DNA from: an uncultured Prevotellaceae bacterium
GTDB taxonomy: Bacteria; Bacteroidota; Bacteroidia; Bacteroidales; Bacteroidaceae
Length of the DNA: 50,742 nt
Reading direction: 5' to 3'
Assembly: GCA_900316445.1 (NCBI GenBank)
Contig: ONCZ01000029.1
Coordinates: forward strand, 1 to 50,742
Part shown: positions 17,370-25,320 of the stretch, one piece after another
Numbering within the stretch: the stretch's first letter is position 1
Layout of the letters: each line of letters starts with the position of its first letter
Position numbers and translations under genes: made by a program
The notes under the pieces: generated by a model
Told to the model about the DNA's origin: nothing
Databases searched by the model: none
What the model saw: only the letters and a program-made list of their open reading frames with translations

Positions 17370-17401
17370 GACAAAATGGCGTTAGATTCTGCCTTATTGT
17401 C
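17370..17401. promoter_or_regulatory. Inverted repeat upstream of clpB, possible activator site
   Basis: GACAAAATGGC (17370-17380) and GCCTTATTGTC (17391-17401) are complementary at 9 of 11 positions with a 10-bp spacer. The site is about 15-45 bp upstream of the -24 element, just past the TonB-receptor stop codon. Its position would suit an enhancer-binding activator; the factor is unknown. Confidence 0.4.
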
Positions 17402-17405
17402 GGAA

Positions 17406-19418
17406 TCAGAGCATCTTGTCCAGATCAACAGACAGGCCAATGGAGAAGGAGGTACCTGTGGTCAGGGGAGAACAATAATAATATGACTTCGGTTTATAAT
17501 TGAAGAGGTTATCAATGGCTGTGTTGATACGGATGCCACGCCAGAGATGGTGCTGCAGCATCAGTTTCCAGATGGTGTAACCCTGATCGACATCGGTGCG
17601 ACCAGACTGTGGCTTGCCCTGACTGCGTCCTGAGAGGGCTGCATCGAGGGCGTAGTGGCGTGAGAAACGATGCTCATAGCCGATTCGCCACGTCAGGGAG
17701 TGTGAACGGGGCTGATAGAAGTCCGAGTAATAGACGTTGCCCGTCTCTTTCATCCAAGAGTAGTTCAGTTTGAGCGACAATCCACAGTCCCAGATATGTC
17801 CCAGACTGGCATCGATGCCCCAGACCGTCACGCCGTCTTCGTTCCAGTAGAGCGCACTCTCCATACCATTGTATTCAGGACCTGCAATGGTGGTGATACG
17901 TTTGTCGAAGATGTTACAGTAGCCCATGAGGGTGAAATTGTAGCGTCCGTCCAGGAAGCCGCTGTTGCGGATGCGGTTCGTCCGTTCGACGGCGAGGTTG
18001 AAGTTATGGCTCTTCTCAGGTTCCAGATCAGGATTGCCGATGATCATATAACCCATATTACCCATGTCGAAGTGCATATACATCTCCTTGAGCGTGGGAG
18101 CCCGGAAACCGCTGGCATAGTTGGCACGGAAGGTCATCCAAGGAAACTTATAGACGACGGCGAGACGCCCGGTAAATGCTTTCTGGGCCGAGGCAGAGAA
18201 ATAATCATAGCGGACGCTTCCGACGACGTTCAGTTGATCGGTGATGTTCCAGTCGAACTGTGCATAGCCGTCGATATTGTTCTGAGAGTGGCTGGTGTTG
18301 TCGATGAACTGATAGGTCGTGAGATAGTCGTGCATATAGTCCGCTCCGAGGATGAGGCTGTTCTTTCCGAACGGATGATTATACAGCGCATGCACGACAT
18401 GCTGTTGGTTGCTGTAGTCGTGGTCATGGGTACGTGTACCGTCAGGCAGGAAGTTCGCCTTGTCGTATTCGTCGAAGGCGTATGAGAGCTCGAGATGTCG
18501 ACCATAGTCCCAGGCATATCTGCCCTTCAGTCCGGCACTGTAACCGTTGAAATGATAATTGTACGTGTCGCGTTCGCTGGTGCGGAAGAAATAGCCGCCC
18601 CGGCCAGTGAGTGTCAGATGGTCTGTGGCGCGCCATATCAGCCGTTCCTTGATGTTATAGGTCTTCTGACCGTAGAGGCGGCTCAGGTTGGAATCGTCAT
18701 TGAGTACTGACTCGTCATAAGGCAGTCCTTGTGCCTTCTTCATCAGTTCGATGGCGATCTCCTCAGAGGTGTGTGCCTTGGGCAGGTCGATAGGATCAAT
18801 CGTCGTGTGTTGGAAACTCGTCTGGGAGTTCCATTTCTCCGTGTTGAAAGAGAAACTGGCACCGTTACGCCATTCATTCCCGAAGGTGCTGAAGCGGGAG
18901 TTTACATTCGCTGTCCAGGGCTCCAGATTCTCGCGGCTGATGATGTTGATCACCCCTCCTACGGCATTGGAGCCATAGAGAGCCGACGAGGCTCCTTTCA
19001 CAATCTCTATGCGCCCTACGTTGTCGAGATTCAGACGGTTGTAGTCCGTGTTGTCCATAGTTTCTCCTGCCAGGCGTTCACCATCGACAAGGAAGAGCAC
19101 GGCATTGCCGCCAAAACCGCTCATGTTGAGTGATGTCTCCTGAGCCATGGCAAAGCCGAACTCCAGTCCGGGAATCTCCTGCGTGAGCATCTCCTGGATA
19201 TTGGTGGCATCGGTGATCTTGATGTCATGGAGGGTGATCAATCGCGTCACGACGGGTGCATCTTTGAGGGACTTAGGCGAATGGGTAGCTGTCACCACAA
19301 CCGGCTCCAGTTCTATAGAGTTGCGTATGCCCTGGGCAGAGAGTCCAATAGCTGGCATAGTCGATACCATGCCAGCTAAAAGGGAATTTATAAACTTTCT
19401 CAACAACTTTTCTGTCAC
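17406..19418 (-). CDS. TonB-dependent outer-membrane receptor
   Basis: This 670-residue protein has a signal peptide (ending about LSAQG), a TonB-box-like stretch ELEPVVVTATH and a plug domain (about residues 50-160, including IEIVKGASSALYGSNAVGGVINI). A 22-strand-type barrel follows, with a C-terminal aromatic beta-signal region. It resembles small-ligand receptors (BtuB or heme type) more than SusC, since it lacks the N-terminal carboxypeptidase-like extension and is much shorter. The ligand is unknown. It starts 3 bp after the lipoprotein stop and is the last gene of a four-gene minus-strand operon. Confidence 0.92.
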   Translation of the reverse strand: MTEKLLRKFINSLLAGMVSTMPAIGLSAQGIRNSIELEPVVVTATHSPKSLKDAPVVTRLITLHDIKITDATNIQEMLTQEIPGLEFGFAMAQETSLNMSGFGGNAVLFLVDGERLAGETMDNTDYNRLNLDNVGRIEIVKGASSALYGSNAVGGVINIISRENLEPWTANVNSRFSTFGNEWRNGASFSFNTEKWNSQTSFQHTTIDPIDLPKAHTSEEIAIELMKKAQGLPYDESVLNDDSNLSRLYGQKTYNIKERLIWRATDHLTLTGRGGYFFRTSERDTYNYHFNGYSAGLKGRYAWDYGRHLELSYAFDEYDKANFLPDGTRTHDHDYSNQQHVVHALYNHPFGKNSLILGADYMHDYLTTYQFIDNTSHSQNNIDGYAQFDWNITDQLNVVGSVRYDYFSASAQKAFTGRLAVVYKFPWMTFRANYASGFRAPTLKEMYMHFDMGNMGYMIIGNPDLEPEKSHNFNLAVERTNRIRNSGFLDGRYNFTLMGYCNIFDKRITTIAGPEYNGMESALYWNEDGVTVWGIDASLGHIWDCGLSLKLNYSWMKETGNVYYSDFYQPRSHSLTWRIGYEHRFSRHYALDAALSGRSQGKPQSGRTDVDQGYTIWKLMLQHHLWRGIRINTAIDNLFNYKPKSYYYCSPLTTGTSFSIGLSVDLDKML

Positions 19419-19421
19419 AAC

Positions 19422-19910
19422 TTACTTCTTGGTGCCTGTGAACTGTCCTTCAAAGGCAAATGGCATATTGCCGTAATTCATCGTAAACGTCATAACTACT
19501 GTCTTGTCACTAAAGATAACAGTTAACTTACTTATTGTATATATCTTCTCTTCCCCTTTGGCATTTTTTACACTACCTTTGTATTCTTCGAGCTTGCCTG
19601 TAATCGTGTTGCCGCTCTTGGTTAGAGTAATACCTTTCACGGGAAGTGCGGGGATAGTCATCATACCCTCACCGTATGCGGGAAGAGTCACGTCAACAGA
19701 TACGTCTGTAGCTTTGGTAAACTCAATTGTCTCGGTACTTTCTTCAGGCTCTTCCATCACAATGAGAATTTCATTGCCTGTATAGGAACCTGCCACTTGT
19801 GTGGCAAGGGCTGCCTCCGGCACATCTTTGTCATCATCACCACATGAACTCACTCCAATTACTAAGGCTGCCATAGCAACCATCATTGTCATAAATCTTC
19901 TGATTTTCAT
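19422..19910 (-). CDS. Small lipoprotein, calycin-like beta-rich
   Basis: This 162-residue protein has a lipoprotein signal with C23 in GVSSC followed by GDDDKD, the acidic sequence that often marks surface export of Bacteroidetes lipoproteins. The remainder is beta-rich (SYTGNEILIVMEE through FEGQFTGTKK) and resembles calycin-like domain lipoproteins, but the assignment is tentative. Its position directly before the TonB receptor suggests a ligand-binding partner. A degenerate TTTTAATTTTTTAAT tract fills 19911-19945, directly before its ATG. Confidence 0.7.
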   Translation of the reverse strand: MKIRRFMTMMVAMAALVIGVSSCGDDDKDVPEAALATQVAGSYTGNEILIVMEEPEESTETIEFTKATDVSVDVTLPAYGEGMMTIPALPVKGITLTKSGNTITGKLEEYKGSVKNAKGEEKIYTISKLTVIFSDKTVVMTFTMNYGNMPFAFEGQFTGTKK

Positions 19911-19945
19911 CTTTTACTTTTTTAATTATTTAATCTTTTAATTTT

Positions 19946-20731
19946 TTAATTTTTCAACTGTTGTGTTGTATAGTCATACTCTGATCCGTAGGCGCTGTGG
20001 GGAATGCTGAAAATGGCTATCATGAACAGCACCGCCAGACAGACCACCCATTTGTTGTACTTCCATTTCAACGTCGCCAAGGCAGCCATGAAGAAGAGGA
20101 ACGACAGGAGTGTCTTGTTGTCCGTCAGATCCGTGCCGTAAGGGAATCCTGCCCACCAGGGTCCGAAAGCCACATGCTGTACCAGAGGGCCGAGGATGAA
20201 CCCGCCGACAAATAAGGTCCCTACTGTGATCCAAAGCCACTTCTTGTATGCCTTACGCGTGATGACCAGCAGGAACGTATAGACGGCAAACAGCATGGAC
20301 GCGAACATCAGCAGGATATGTGGTACGAGGATGCCGGCAGGCACATCATTGCGGAAACGAATCACAAGCGGCTCATCTGTGGGATAGTTCTTTCCATCGA
20401 CGGTGATGTAATACTGCAGTTTCCCTGCGACGGGCTGAACGGGCAGCATAGCCTGGCATGTACTGTCTTTCCATGTGAAATCCACCGTGGTGTAGTCATC
20501 TCCCGACGGATAGCGACGGTAGTGCAGTTGTGCCTCGGTGTCTGACGGAATGCCTTTCAGTGTCACAATCTCATCCTGCTGTACACCACTGCGTGGCAGT
20601 TTCAGTTTGTATTGCTCCCCATTGAGTTCCACAGTGACTTTCTTGGGGTACGTAGGGCCTGTCATGCGCTGGTAAATACTCAATACCAGTGTGATGACAA
20701 CGGCTAACAGCCAATAGACGGATTTCTTCAT
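19946..20731 (-). CDS. Inner-membrane protein, five predicted TM segments, unknown function
   Basis: This 261-residue protein has one TM segment at residues 4-20, a periplasmic beta-rich domain (about 25-125) and four TM segments between about 130 and 248. I do not recognise a named family with confidence. Its ATG overlaps the M28 peptidase stop by 4 bp (ATGA), which implies translational coupling. It is followed by the lipoprotein and TonB receptor, so it may belong to the same uptake or processing system. Confidence 0.8.
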   Translation of the reverse strand: MKKSVYWLLAVVITLVLSIYQRMTGPTYPKKVTVELNGEQYKLKLPRSGVQQDEIVTLKGIPSDTEAQLHYRRYPSGDDYTTVDFTWKDSTCQAMLPVQPVAGKLQYYITVDGKNYPTDEPLVIRFRNDVPAGILVPHILLMFASMLFAVYTFLLVITRKAYKKWLWITVGTLFVGGFILGPLVQHVAFGPWWAGFPYGTDLTDNKTLLSFLFFMAALATLKWKYNKWVVCLAVLFMIAIFSIPHSAYGSEYDYTTQQLKN

Positions 20732-22023
20732 TTCTTAGCAGGCATTAGGTGAACTTGAAACGTTAACAACTCCTCGCCCCGGAGCACTTTCACAGGGATG
20801 GTGGTGTCAGGCTGGAGTTCCGACAGACGCTCCATGTATTCGTTGATGTCCTTCACGGGCTTGCCGTCTATCTCCTGAATGATGTCACCGCTCCTGATAC
20901 CCGCGTTATGCGCTGGTTTCCCTGCCACTACGATGTCGGCACGAAGACCGGGTTTGCTGCTGGCTCCCATCACATCGGGCATGAGACCCAAGGTGACCTT
21001 GAACTTCGCATGCTTCATCGTCTGACTGCTCGGTACACTAATATAATCCGGTGTCTCAGACATGCTGACCAGTCGGGTAATCAGTTCTTTGGAGAAATCC
21101 AGCGTCTGTTGCATGCCGTCGTAATTCAGGGTCGAAGGCACATCATCTGGCGTGTGATACTCCATGTGCCCGCCTGTCGTGAGGAAGAGCACGGGGATGT
21201 CCATTGCCACAAACGATGCCTGGTCACTCGGTCCGTAGCCATCGGGAACGCAGGAGATTTGCAGGCCGGTCTGTGCTGCCGCCTGCTCTGCCATCGCCTT
21301 GAATTGTGAACTCGTTCCCGTACCCGACACACTCATGGCACTGTCGCGCATACGTCCCACCATGTCCAAGTTGACCATGGCGACGATGCCCTTCATACTA
21401 TCTGGAAGATTTTTGCGTTGGTTGTCTTCTTGTTTCATCCATTCCAGGAACTTCTTGGAACCGACAAGGCCCTGTTCCTCAGCACCGAAGAACATGAAGA
21501 TGAGGCTCCGTGGCGAACGTGCCTTCTTAAAATGTCTGGCCAGTTCGAGTACCACGGCATCACCGCTGGCGTTGTCATCGGCACCGGGGTGAACACCCAA
21601 CGTATCAGGACGGCGGGAGCCAGAACCCTGGCCTCCCATGCCTAGATGGTCGTAATGCGAACCTACGACGATGTATTCGTTTCTGAGATGCTTATCTTTT
21701 CCGGGAACGACGGCGATGATGTTATGGGTGGTTATCTGCTTCTCCTTTCCATAGGTGAAGTCGTGATAGTAAGCCTTTTTCTTTTTCCCCTTGACAACAG
21801 GCTTAAGCTTCAGACTGCGAAGTTTACTGACGATGAATTCAGAGGCGAGGGTGTCACCGGCAGTGCCTGGGTATCTGCCGCCAAGTTCCTGCGATGCCAG
21901 GTATTCCACCGTCTGCCGCATGTCGCCCTGCTTTTGGGCATTTAAAAGTGAAAAGGTGAAAAGGTAAAAGGGTAAAACAATCACCCATGTAGCCTTTACC
22001 GTCACCTTATTTAATATATTCAT
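20728..22023 (-). CDS. Exported M28 zinc aminopeptidase with C-terminal PDZ domain
   Basis: This 431-residue protein has a signal sequence, an M28 catalytic domain and a PDZ domain (about 340-425, with GIRSGDIIQEIDGKPV). Expected di-zinc motifs are visible: GSHYDHLG, HPGADDNASG, FGAEEQGLVGS, NLDMVGR and a late histidine in GGHMEYHTPDD. It would cleave N-terminal residues from peptides outside the inner membrane. The hydrophobic core of the signal peptide, LPFYLFTFSLL, is encoded by the same GGTAAAAGGGTAAA repeat tract found elsewhere before start codons. It is the first gene of the operon and has a good promoter. Confidence 0.92.
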   Translation of the reverse strand: MNILNKVTVKATWVIVLPFYLFTFSLLNAQKQGDMRQTVEYLASQELGGRYPGTAGDTLASEFIVSKLRSLKLKPVVKGKKKKAYYHDFTYGKEKQITTHNIIAVVPGKDKHLRNEYIVVGSHYDHLGMGGQGSGSRRPDTLGVHPGADDNASGDAVVLELARHFKKARSPRSLIFMFFGAEEQGLVGSKKFLEWMKQEDNQRKNLPDSMKGIVAMVNLDMVGRMRDSAMSVSGTGTSSQFKAMAEQAAAQTGLQISCVPDGYGPSDQASFVAMDIPVLFLTTGGHMEYHTPDDVPSTLNYDGMQQTLDFSKELITRLVSMSETPDYISVPSSQTMKHAKFKVTLGLMPDVMGASSKPGLRADIVVAGKPAHNAGIRSGDIIQEIDGKPVKDINEYMERLSELQPDTTIPVKVLRGEELLTFQVHLMPAKK

Positions 22024-22048
22024 ACCTTGTTACCTTAATTTTCGGGTG

Positions 22049-22079
22049 CAAAGGTACAATGATTATTTCAATCTTACAA
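22049..22079 (-). promoter_or_regulatory. Promoter of the M28-TonB operon
   Basis: On the minus strand TTG at 22079-22077 is followed after 20 bp by TACCTTTG (22056-22049), a good Bacteroidetes -33/-7 pair. The ATG is 25 bp further on. Confidence 0.65.
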
Positions 22080-22356
22080 TCCCTATTTATGGGGATTTTA
22101 AAGGCTTCATATCTTTAGGCAATGTGAAGAATGTAATAAATATTCATATTTTTTATAATGTGCAAAAGTAGCCGTTTTAGGCCATTTTCCGTGCTTTTGA
22201 GTTTCCATAGACCAAAGTCTGGTTTTCCTTAACCCAAACTCCGACTTTCCAGTAAGGAAACTCTCAGTTTGCATAAGGCTTTGTTTTAGAGTACTTTTCT
22301 GCGCTTCAAATGTAAAATAAATTCAACTAACATTTATAAAGATCAGACATAATCTG

Positions 22357-22553
22357 AGTTATTCAGTTATTCACTTATTCAATTATGACATTTATATTTT
22401 CGGAATCGTTTTCCTTTTCGTTTTGTATTATTAAAATTATATTATTATATATATTATTATAATAATATATATAATAATATAATTTATAAATGACAATTTC
22501 TAACGTTTAAAAACCTAAATGTCATAATTGAATAAGTGAATAACTGAATAACT
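22357..22553. repeat. Large nested palindrome: 38-bp arms around a 52-bp AT palindrome
   Basis: Arms 22357-22394 and 22516-22553 are perfect 38-bp inverted repeats made of about 9-10-nt units (GTTATTCA, CTTATTCA). In the loop, 22434-22485 is a perfect 52-bp palindrome of A and T only. This lies in the gene-free gap 22024-22659 between divergent genes. The rest of the gap holds the two promoters and AT-rich sequence with a copy of AAACTCCGACTTTCC at 22236-22250; no gene is seen there. Confidence 0.9.
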
Positions 22554-22600
22554 TAAGCACAGATAAAAATAGGGTGGGGCGAAAAATTTTCCATGAAAAA

Positions 22601-22632
22601 TTTGCGTATATGAAATATAATGTGTACCTTTG
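22601..22632 (+). promoter_or_regulatory. Promoter of the first propeller sensor
   Basis: TTTG (22601-22604), a 20-bp spacer and TACCTTTG (22625-22632) match the Bacteroidetes consensus closely. The ATG at 22660 is 27 bp downstream. The large palindrome ends 47 bp upstream of the -33 box. Confidence 0.7.
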
Positions 22633-22659
22633 TACGATAAAAATTACGAACACCCGATA

Positions 22660-25272
22660 ATGAAGCAAATTATAGTGAAACGTCTTTCGATTATCCTGAC
22701 GATGCTTTGCATCGCGATTGTGGCAGAAGCCGCAGTCATTCCTGACATGAGATTCCGTCGTGTCGACACCCGTGAGGGTCTGTCGAACTCGGAGGTTTTC
22801 AGTATTCTCCGTGACTCTCAAGGTTACGTGTGGTTCGGTACCAACTATGGTCTGAATCGCTATGATGGTTACCGAATCCGTACCTATTTCAGTTATGACA
22901 AGGACACAACCTCGCTGCGTAACAACCGCATCGACGAGATCCAAGAAGGTTACGGCGGCAGGTTGTGGCTGAAACAGGGTATGAACTATTCGATGTACGA
23001 CCCGGTGACGGAGAAGGTGGACCGAAACCCGACGCACTGGCTGAACGAGCGGGGTATGCTCGGCAGTATGGAGAGCATCCACCTCGACTCGAAGAAGAAC
23101 TATTGGGTGAAGAGCTATGAGGACGGCTTCTACTATTTCAACCCCGTGACCAAGAACCTCAAGCACTTCGCTTTCGGCTACGGCCCGTATGAGTTCTCGA
23201 AGGACTTTGGTATATCTGCTTATACCGAGACGGAGGAGGGTATGGTGCTCGTATCGACCTTCGGCGAACTGATGTGCATCGATGGCGAGAAGGGTAAGGT
23301 GCTGTGGAAGGATCCCTACGTGAAGAACGCCCTGAATGCCTATAACGATTATTGGGTGACCACTGACAAACACCAGAACCTTTGGGTAATTACGCACTCC
23401 GTGGGTACCTATATTTATGTGAAGAATGAGAAGCTCTGGTATTCGTCTCTGACGGAGTGGATGCGGACGCAGGGTTACGAGAACGTGCCTGACGATGTGC
23501 AGGTGTGGGAGGTGCGCTACGATGCGAAGGGGCTCCTTTGGGTGGCTACCGACCACCAGGGCGTGTTCGTGCTCGACGAGGAGAGCCGTCAGTGGCGCCA
23601 GTTCCTGAACGTGAAGGGTGATGAGACGTCGTTGCCCGACAACACCATCAAACACCTCTATCTCGACCAATTGGGCCGTATGTGGCTCGCCAGCTATAAG
23701 AACGGCATCGCCATGTGTCTGGAGTCGATGACGAACTTCAAGAGCATGCCCATCGGTGATATCAACACCATCACGGAAGACAAGGAAGGCTACTACTGGA
23801 TCGGCCGTAACGACGGCGGTATCATCAAGATGGACCCGAAGACGCTGGAACCTGTGGAGCAGTTCACGAAGCAGAGTCTGGGCGTGCCCAGCGACATCAT
23901 CGTGGGCAGTTATACGGCAAAGGACGGTGGTCTGTGGTTCGGTACCTATGAGGGTGGTATCCTGCGCTATCAGAATGGTCAGTGGAAGAACTATCGTACG
24001 ACGGATCCCGGCAGTGCGCTGGTGACAAACAATATCTGGGGCATCACGGAAGACAAGTGGGGTAACATCTGGGTGGGTGTTCTCGGCGGTGGCGCCGTGC
24101 GTATCGATAAGAAGACCGGTCAGCAGCGGGCCTTCACAGCTGATAACTCTGTCCTGAAGACCGTTTGGACAAACAGTATCTCGACAGGCAGCAACGGCTG
24201 GATCGTATTAGGAAACTCGGAATATTACGCCTTGATCAACCCTGGCAACTTCAAGATTATCAACGGCACGTTCCCTGTGGCTAATGACCGCAAGGCCATC
24301 ACCATATCGACTGCCACGACTCAGGCTGTCATCGACAGTCGCGGACTGCTGTGGCAGTGCTCACCCTCAGGCTTGGTAATCTACGACCTGAAGACGCAGC
24401 AGAAGACGTTGCTCGACATGAAGTCGGGACTCTTCGGCTCGAATGCCGTCTCCGTGACAGAGGACACGCGGCACACGATGTGGGTGGCGACAGACCACGG
24501 TGTGTCGAACATCACGCCCTTGAAACAGGAGGACGGTACGTGGACCTTCACCATCCGCAACTTCAACAGCCGCGACGGCTTGCAGCCCGGCCCGTTCAAC
24601 CAGCGTGCGATTTTCTGTTCAAAGACGGGTGAACTGCTCATCGGCGGACAGGACGGCCTCGACATCATCAGTACTCTGAAACTGGGCAATGGTGATTCGA
24701 AGGAACGGCCCGTGTTCAGCGGACTTGTGCTCTTCGACCAGGAAGTTGAGGTAGGTCAGGAATACGATGGACGTGTCATCCTGGAACAGGCACTCGACAT
24801 GCAGCGCAGCATCCGCCTGAAGTACGAACAGAACCAGTTCACCATCCACATGGCTTCCGACAACGGCGGCATCAACAACGCCACGCGTTTCGTGTACCAG
24901 TTGGAGGGTTTCAATGACAAGTGGATCAAATCGTCGGCCAACAACCCCGACATCACCTATATGTCACTGCCCCCGGGCAGCTATACCCTCTGCGTGAGGA
25001 TGCTGCGCGACGACGGTACGATGGGTGAGGTGGAGAGCCGGCTTGACATCACTATCGACGCTCCGTGGTACCGTTCGTGGTGGGCCATCGCCTGTTACAT
25101 GCTGTTGATCATAGCCGTCTTGTTCCTCCGCAAGCCCTTCCGTCGCTGGAGGCGCAGAAGGAAGATGAACCGTCTCCACCGTCAGGAGGAGAAAGCAGCC
25201 GAAGTCGAGGAAGAGACTCCTGAGGAGGAAGAAATTGAAGAGGCTGTGATGATGGAAGAGGATGAAAAATGA
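22660..25272 (+). CDS. Propeller/Y_Y_Y membrane sensor without kinase domain
   Basis: This 870-residue protein starts at ATG 22660 (MKQIIVKRLS); the frame extends upstream only through a TTG inside the promoter. After the signal sequence come two-component-regulator propeller repeats (for example RDSQGYVWFGTNYGLNRYDGY, then WVATDHQGVF and IWVGVLGGG) to about residue 700. A Y_Y_Y domain (about 723-797) and a TM helix (806-825) follow. Hybrid two-component systems of Bacteroides continue with HisKA, HATPase, receiver and AraC domains. Here only 45 basic then acidic residues follow, ending EEEIEEAVMMEEDEK. It may be a sensor that works through a partner, perhaps the downstream paralog. It lies upstream of glycoside hydrolase genes. 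Confidence 0.88.
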   Translation: MKQIIVKRLSIILTMLCIAIVAEAAVIPDMRFRRVDTREGLSNSEVFSILRDSQGYVWFGTNYGLNRYDGYRIRTYFSYDKDTTSLRNNRIDEIQEGYGGRLWLKQGMNYSMYDPVTEKVDRNPTHWLNERGMLGSMESIHLDSKKNYWVKSYEDGFYYFNPVTKNLKHFAFGYGPYEFSKDFGISAYTETEEGMVLVSTFGELMCIDGEKGKVLWKDPYVKNALNAYNDYWVTTDKHQNLWVITHSVGTYIYVKNEKLWYSSLTEWMRTQGYENVPDDVQVWEVRYDAKGLLWVATDHQGVFVLDEESRQWRQFLNVKGDETSLPDNTIKHLYLDQLGRMWLASYKNGIAMCLESMTNFKSMPIGDINTITEDKEGYYWIGRNDGGIIKMDPKTLEPVEQFTKQSLGVPSDIIVGSYTAKDGGLWFGTYEGGILRYQNGQWKNYRTTDPGSALVTNNIWGITEDKWGNIWVGVLGGGAVRIDKKTGQQRAFTADNSVLKTVWTNSISTGSNGWIVLGNSEYYALINPGNFKIINGTFPVANDRKAITISTATTQAVIDSRGLLWQCSPSGLVIYDLKTQQKTLLDMKSGLFGSNAVSVTEDTRHTMWVATDHGVSNITPLKQEDGTWTFTIRNFNSRDGLQPGPFNQRAIFCSKTGELLIGGQDGLDIISTLKLGNGDSKERPVFSGLVLFDQEVEVGQEYDGRVILEQALDMQRSIRLKYEQNQFTIHMASDNGGINNATRFVYQLEGFNDKWIKSSANNPDITYMSLPPGSYTLCVRMLRDDGTMGEVESRLDITIDAPWYRSWWAIACYMLLIIAVLFLRKPFRRWRRRRKMNRLHRQEEKAAEVEEETPEEEEIEEAVMMEEDEK

Positions 25273-25320
25273 AAAAGTAAAAAGGTGAAAAGGTAAAAAA
25301 GTAAAATAAGACAACAATTT

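Noticed and set aside
22434-22485. Replication origin or partition site
   Set aside because: The perfect AT palindrome has no DnaA boxes, iterons or initiator genes nearby; a similar AT hairpin recurs near 45 kb.
22630-22659. Upstream TTG start for the first propeller sensor
   Set aside because: It lies inside the TACCTTTG promoter box; ATG 22660 begins a normal signal peptide.
22522-23670. Minus-strand frame of 382 codons opposite the first propeller sensor
   Set aside because: It overlaps the promoter and propeller repeats of a well-supported gene and has no recognisable domain.
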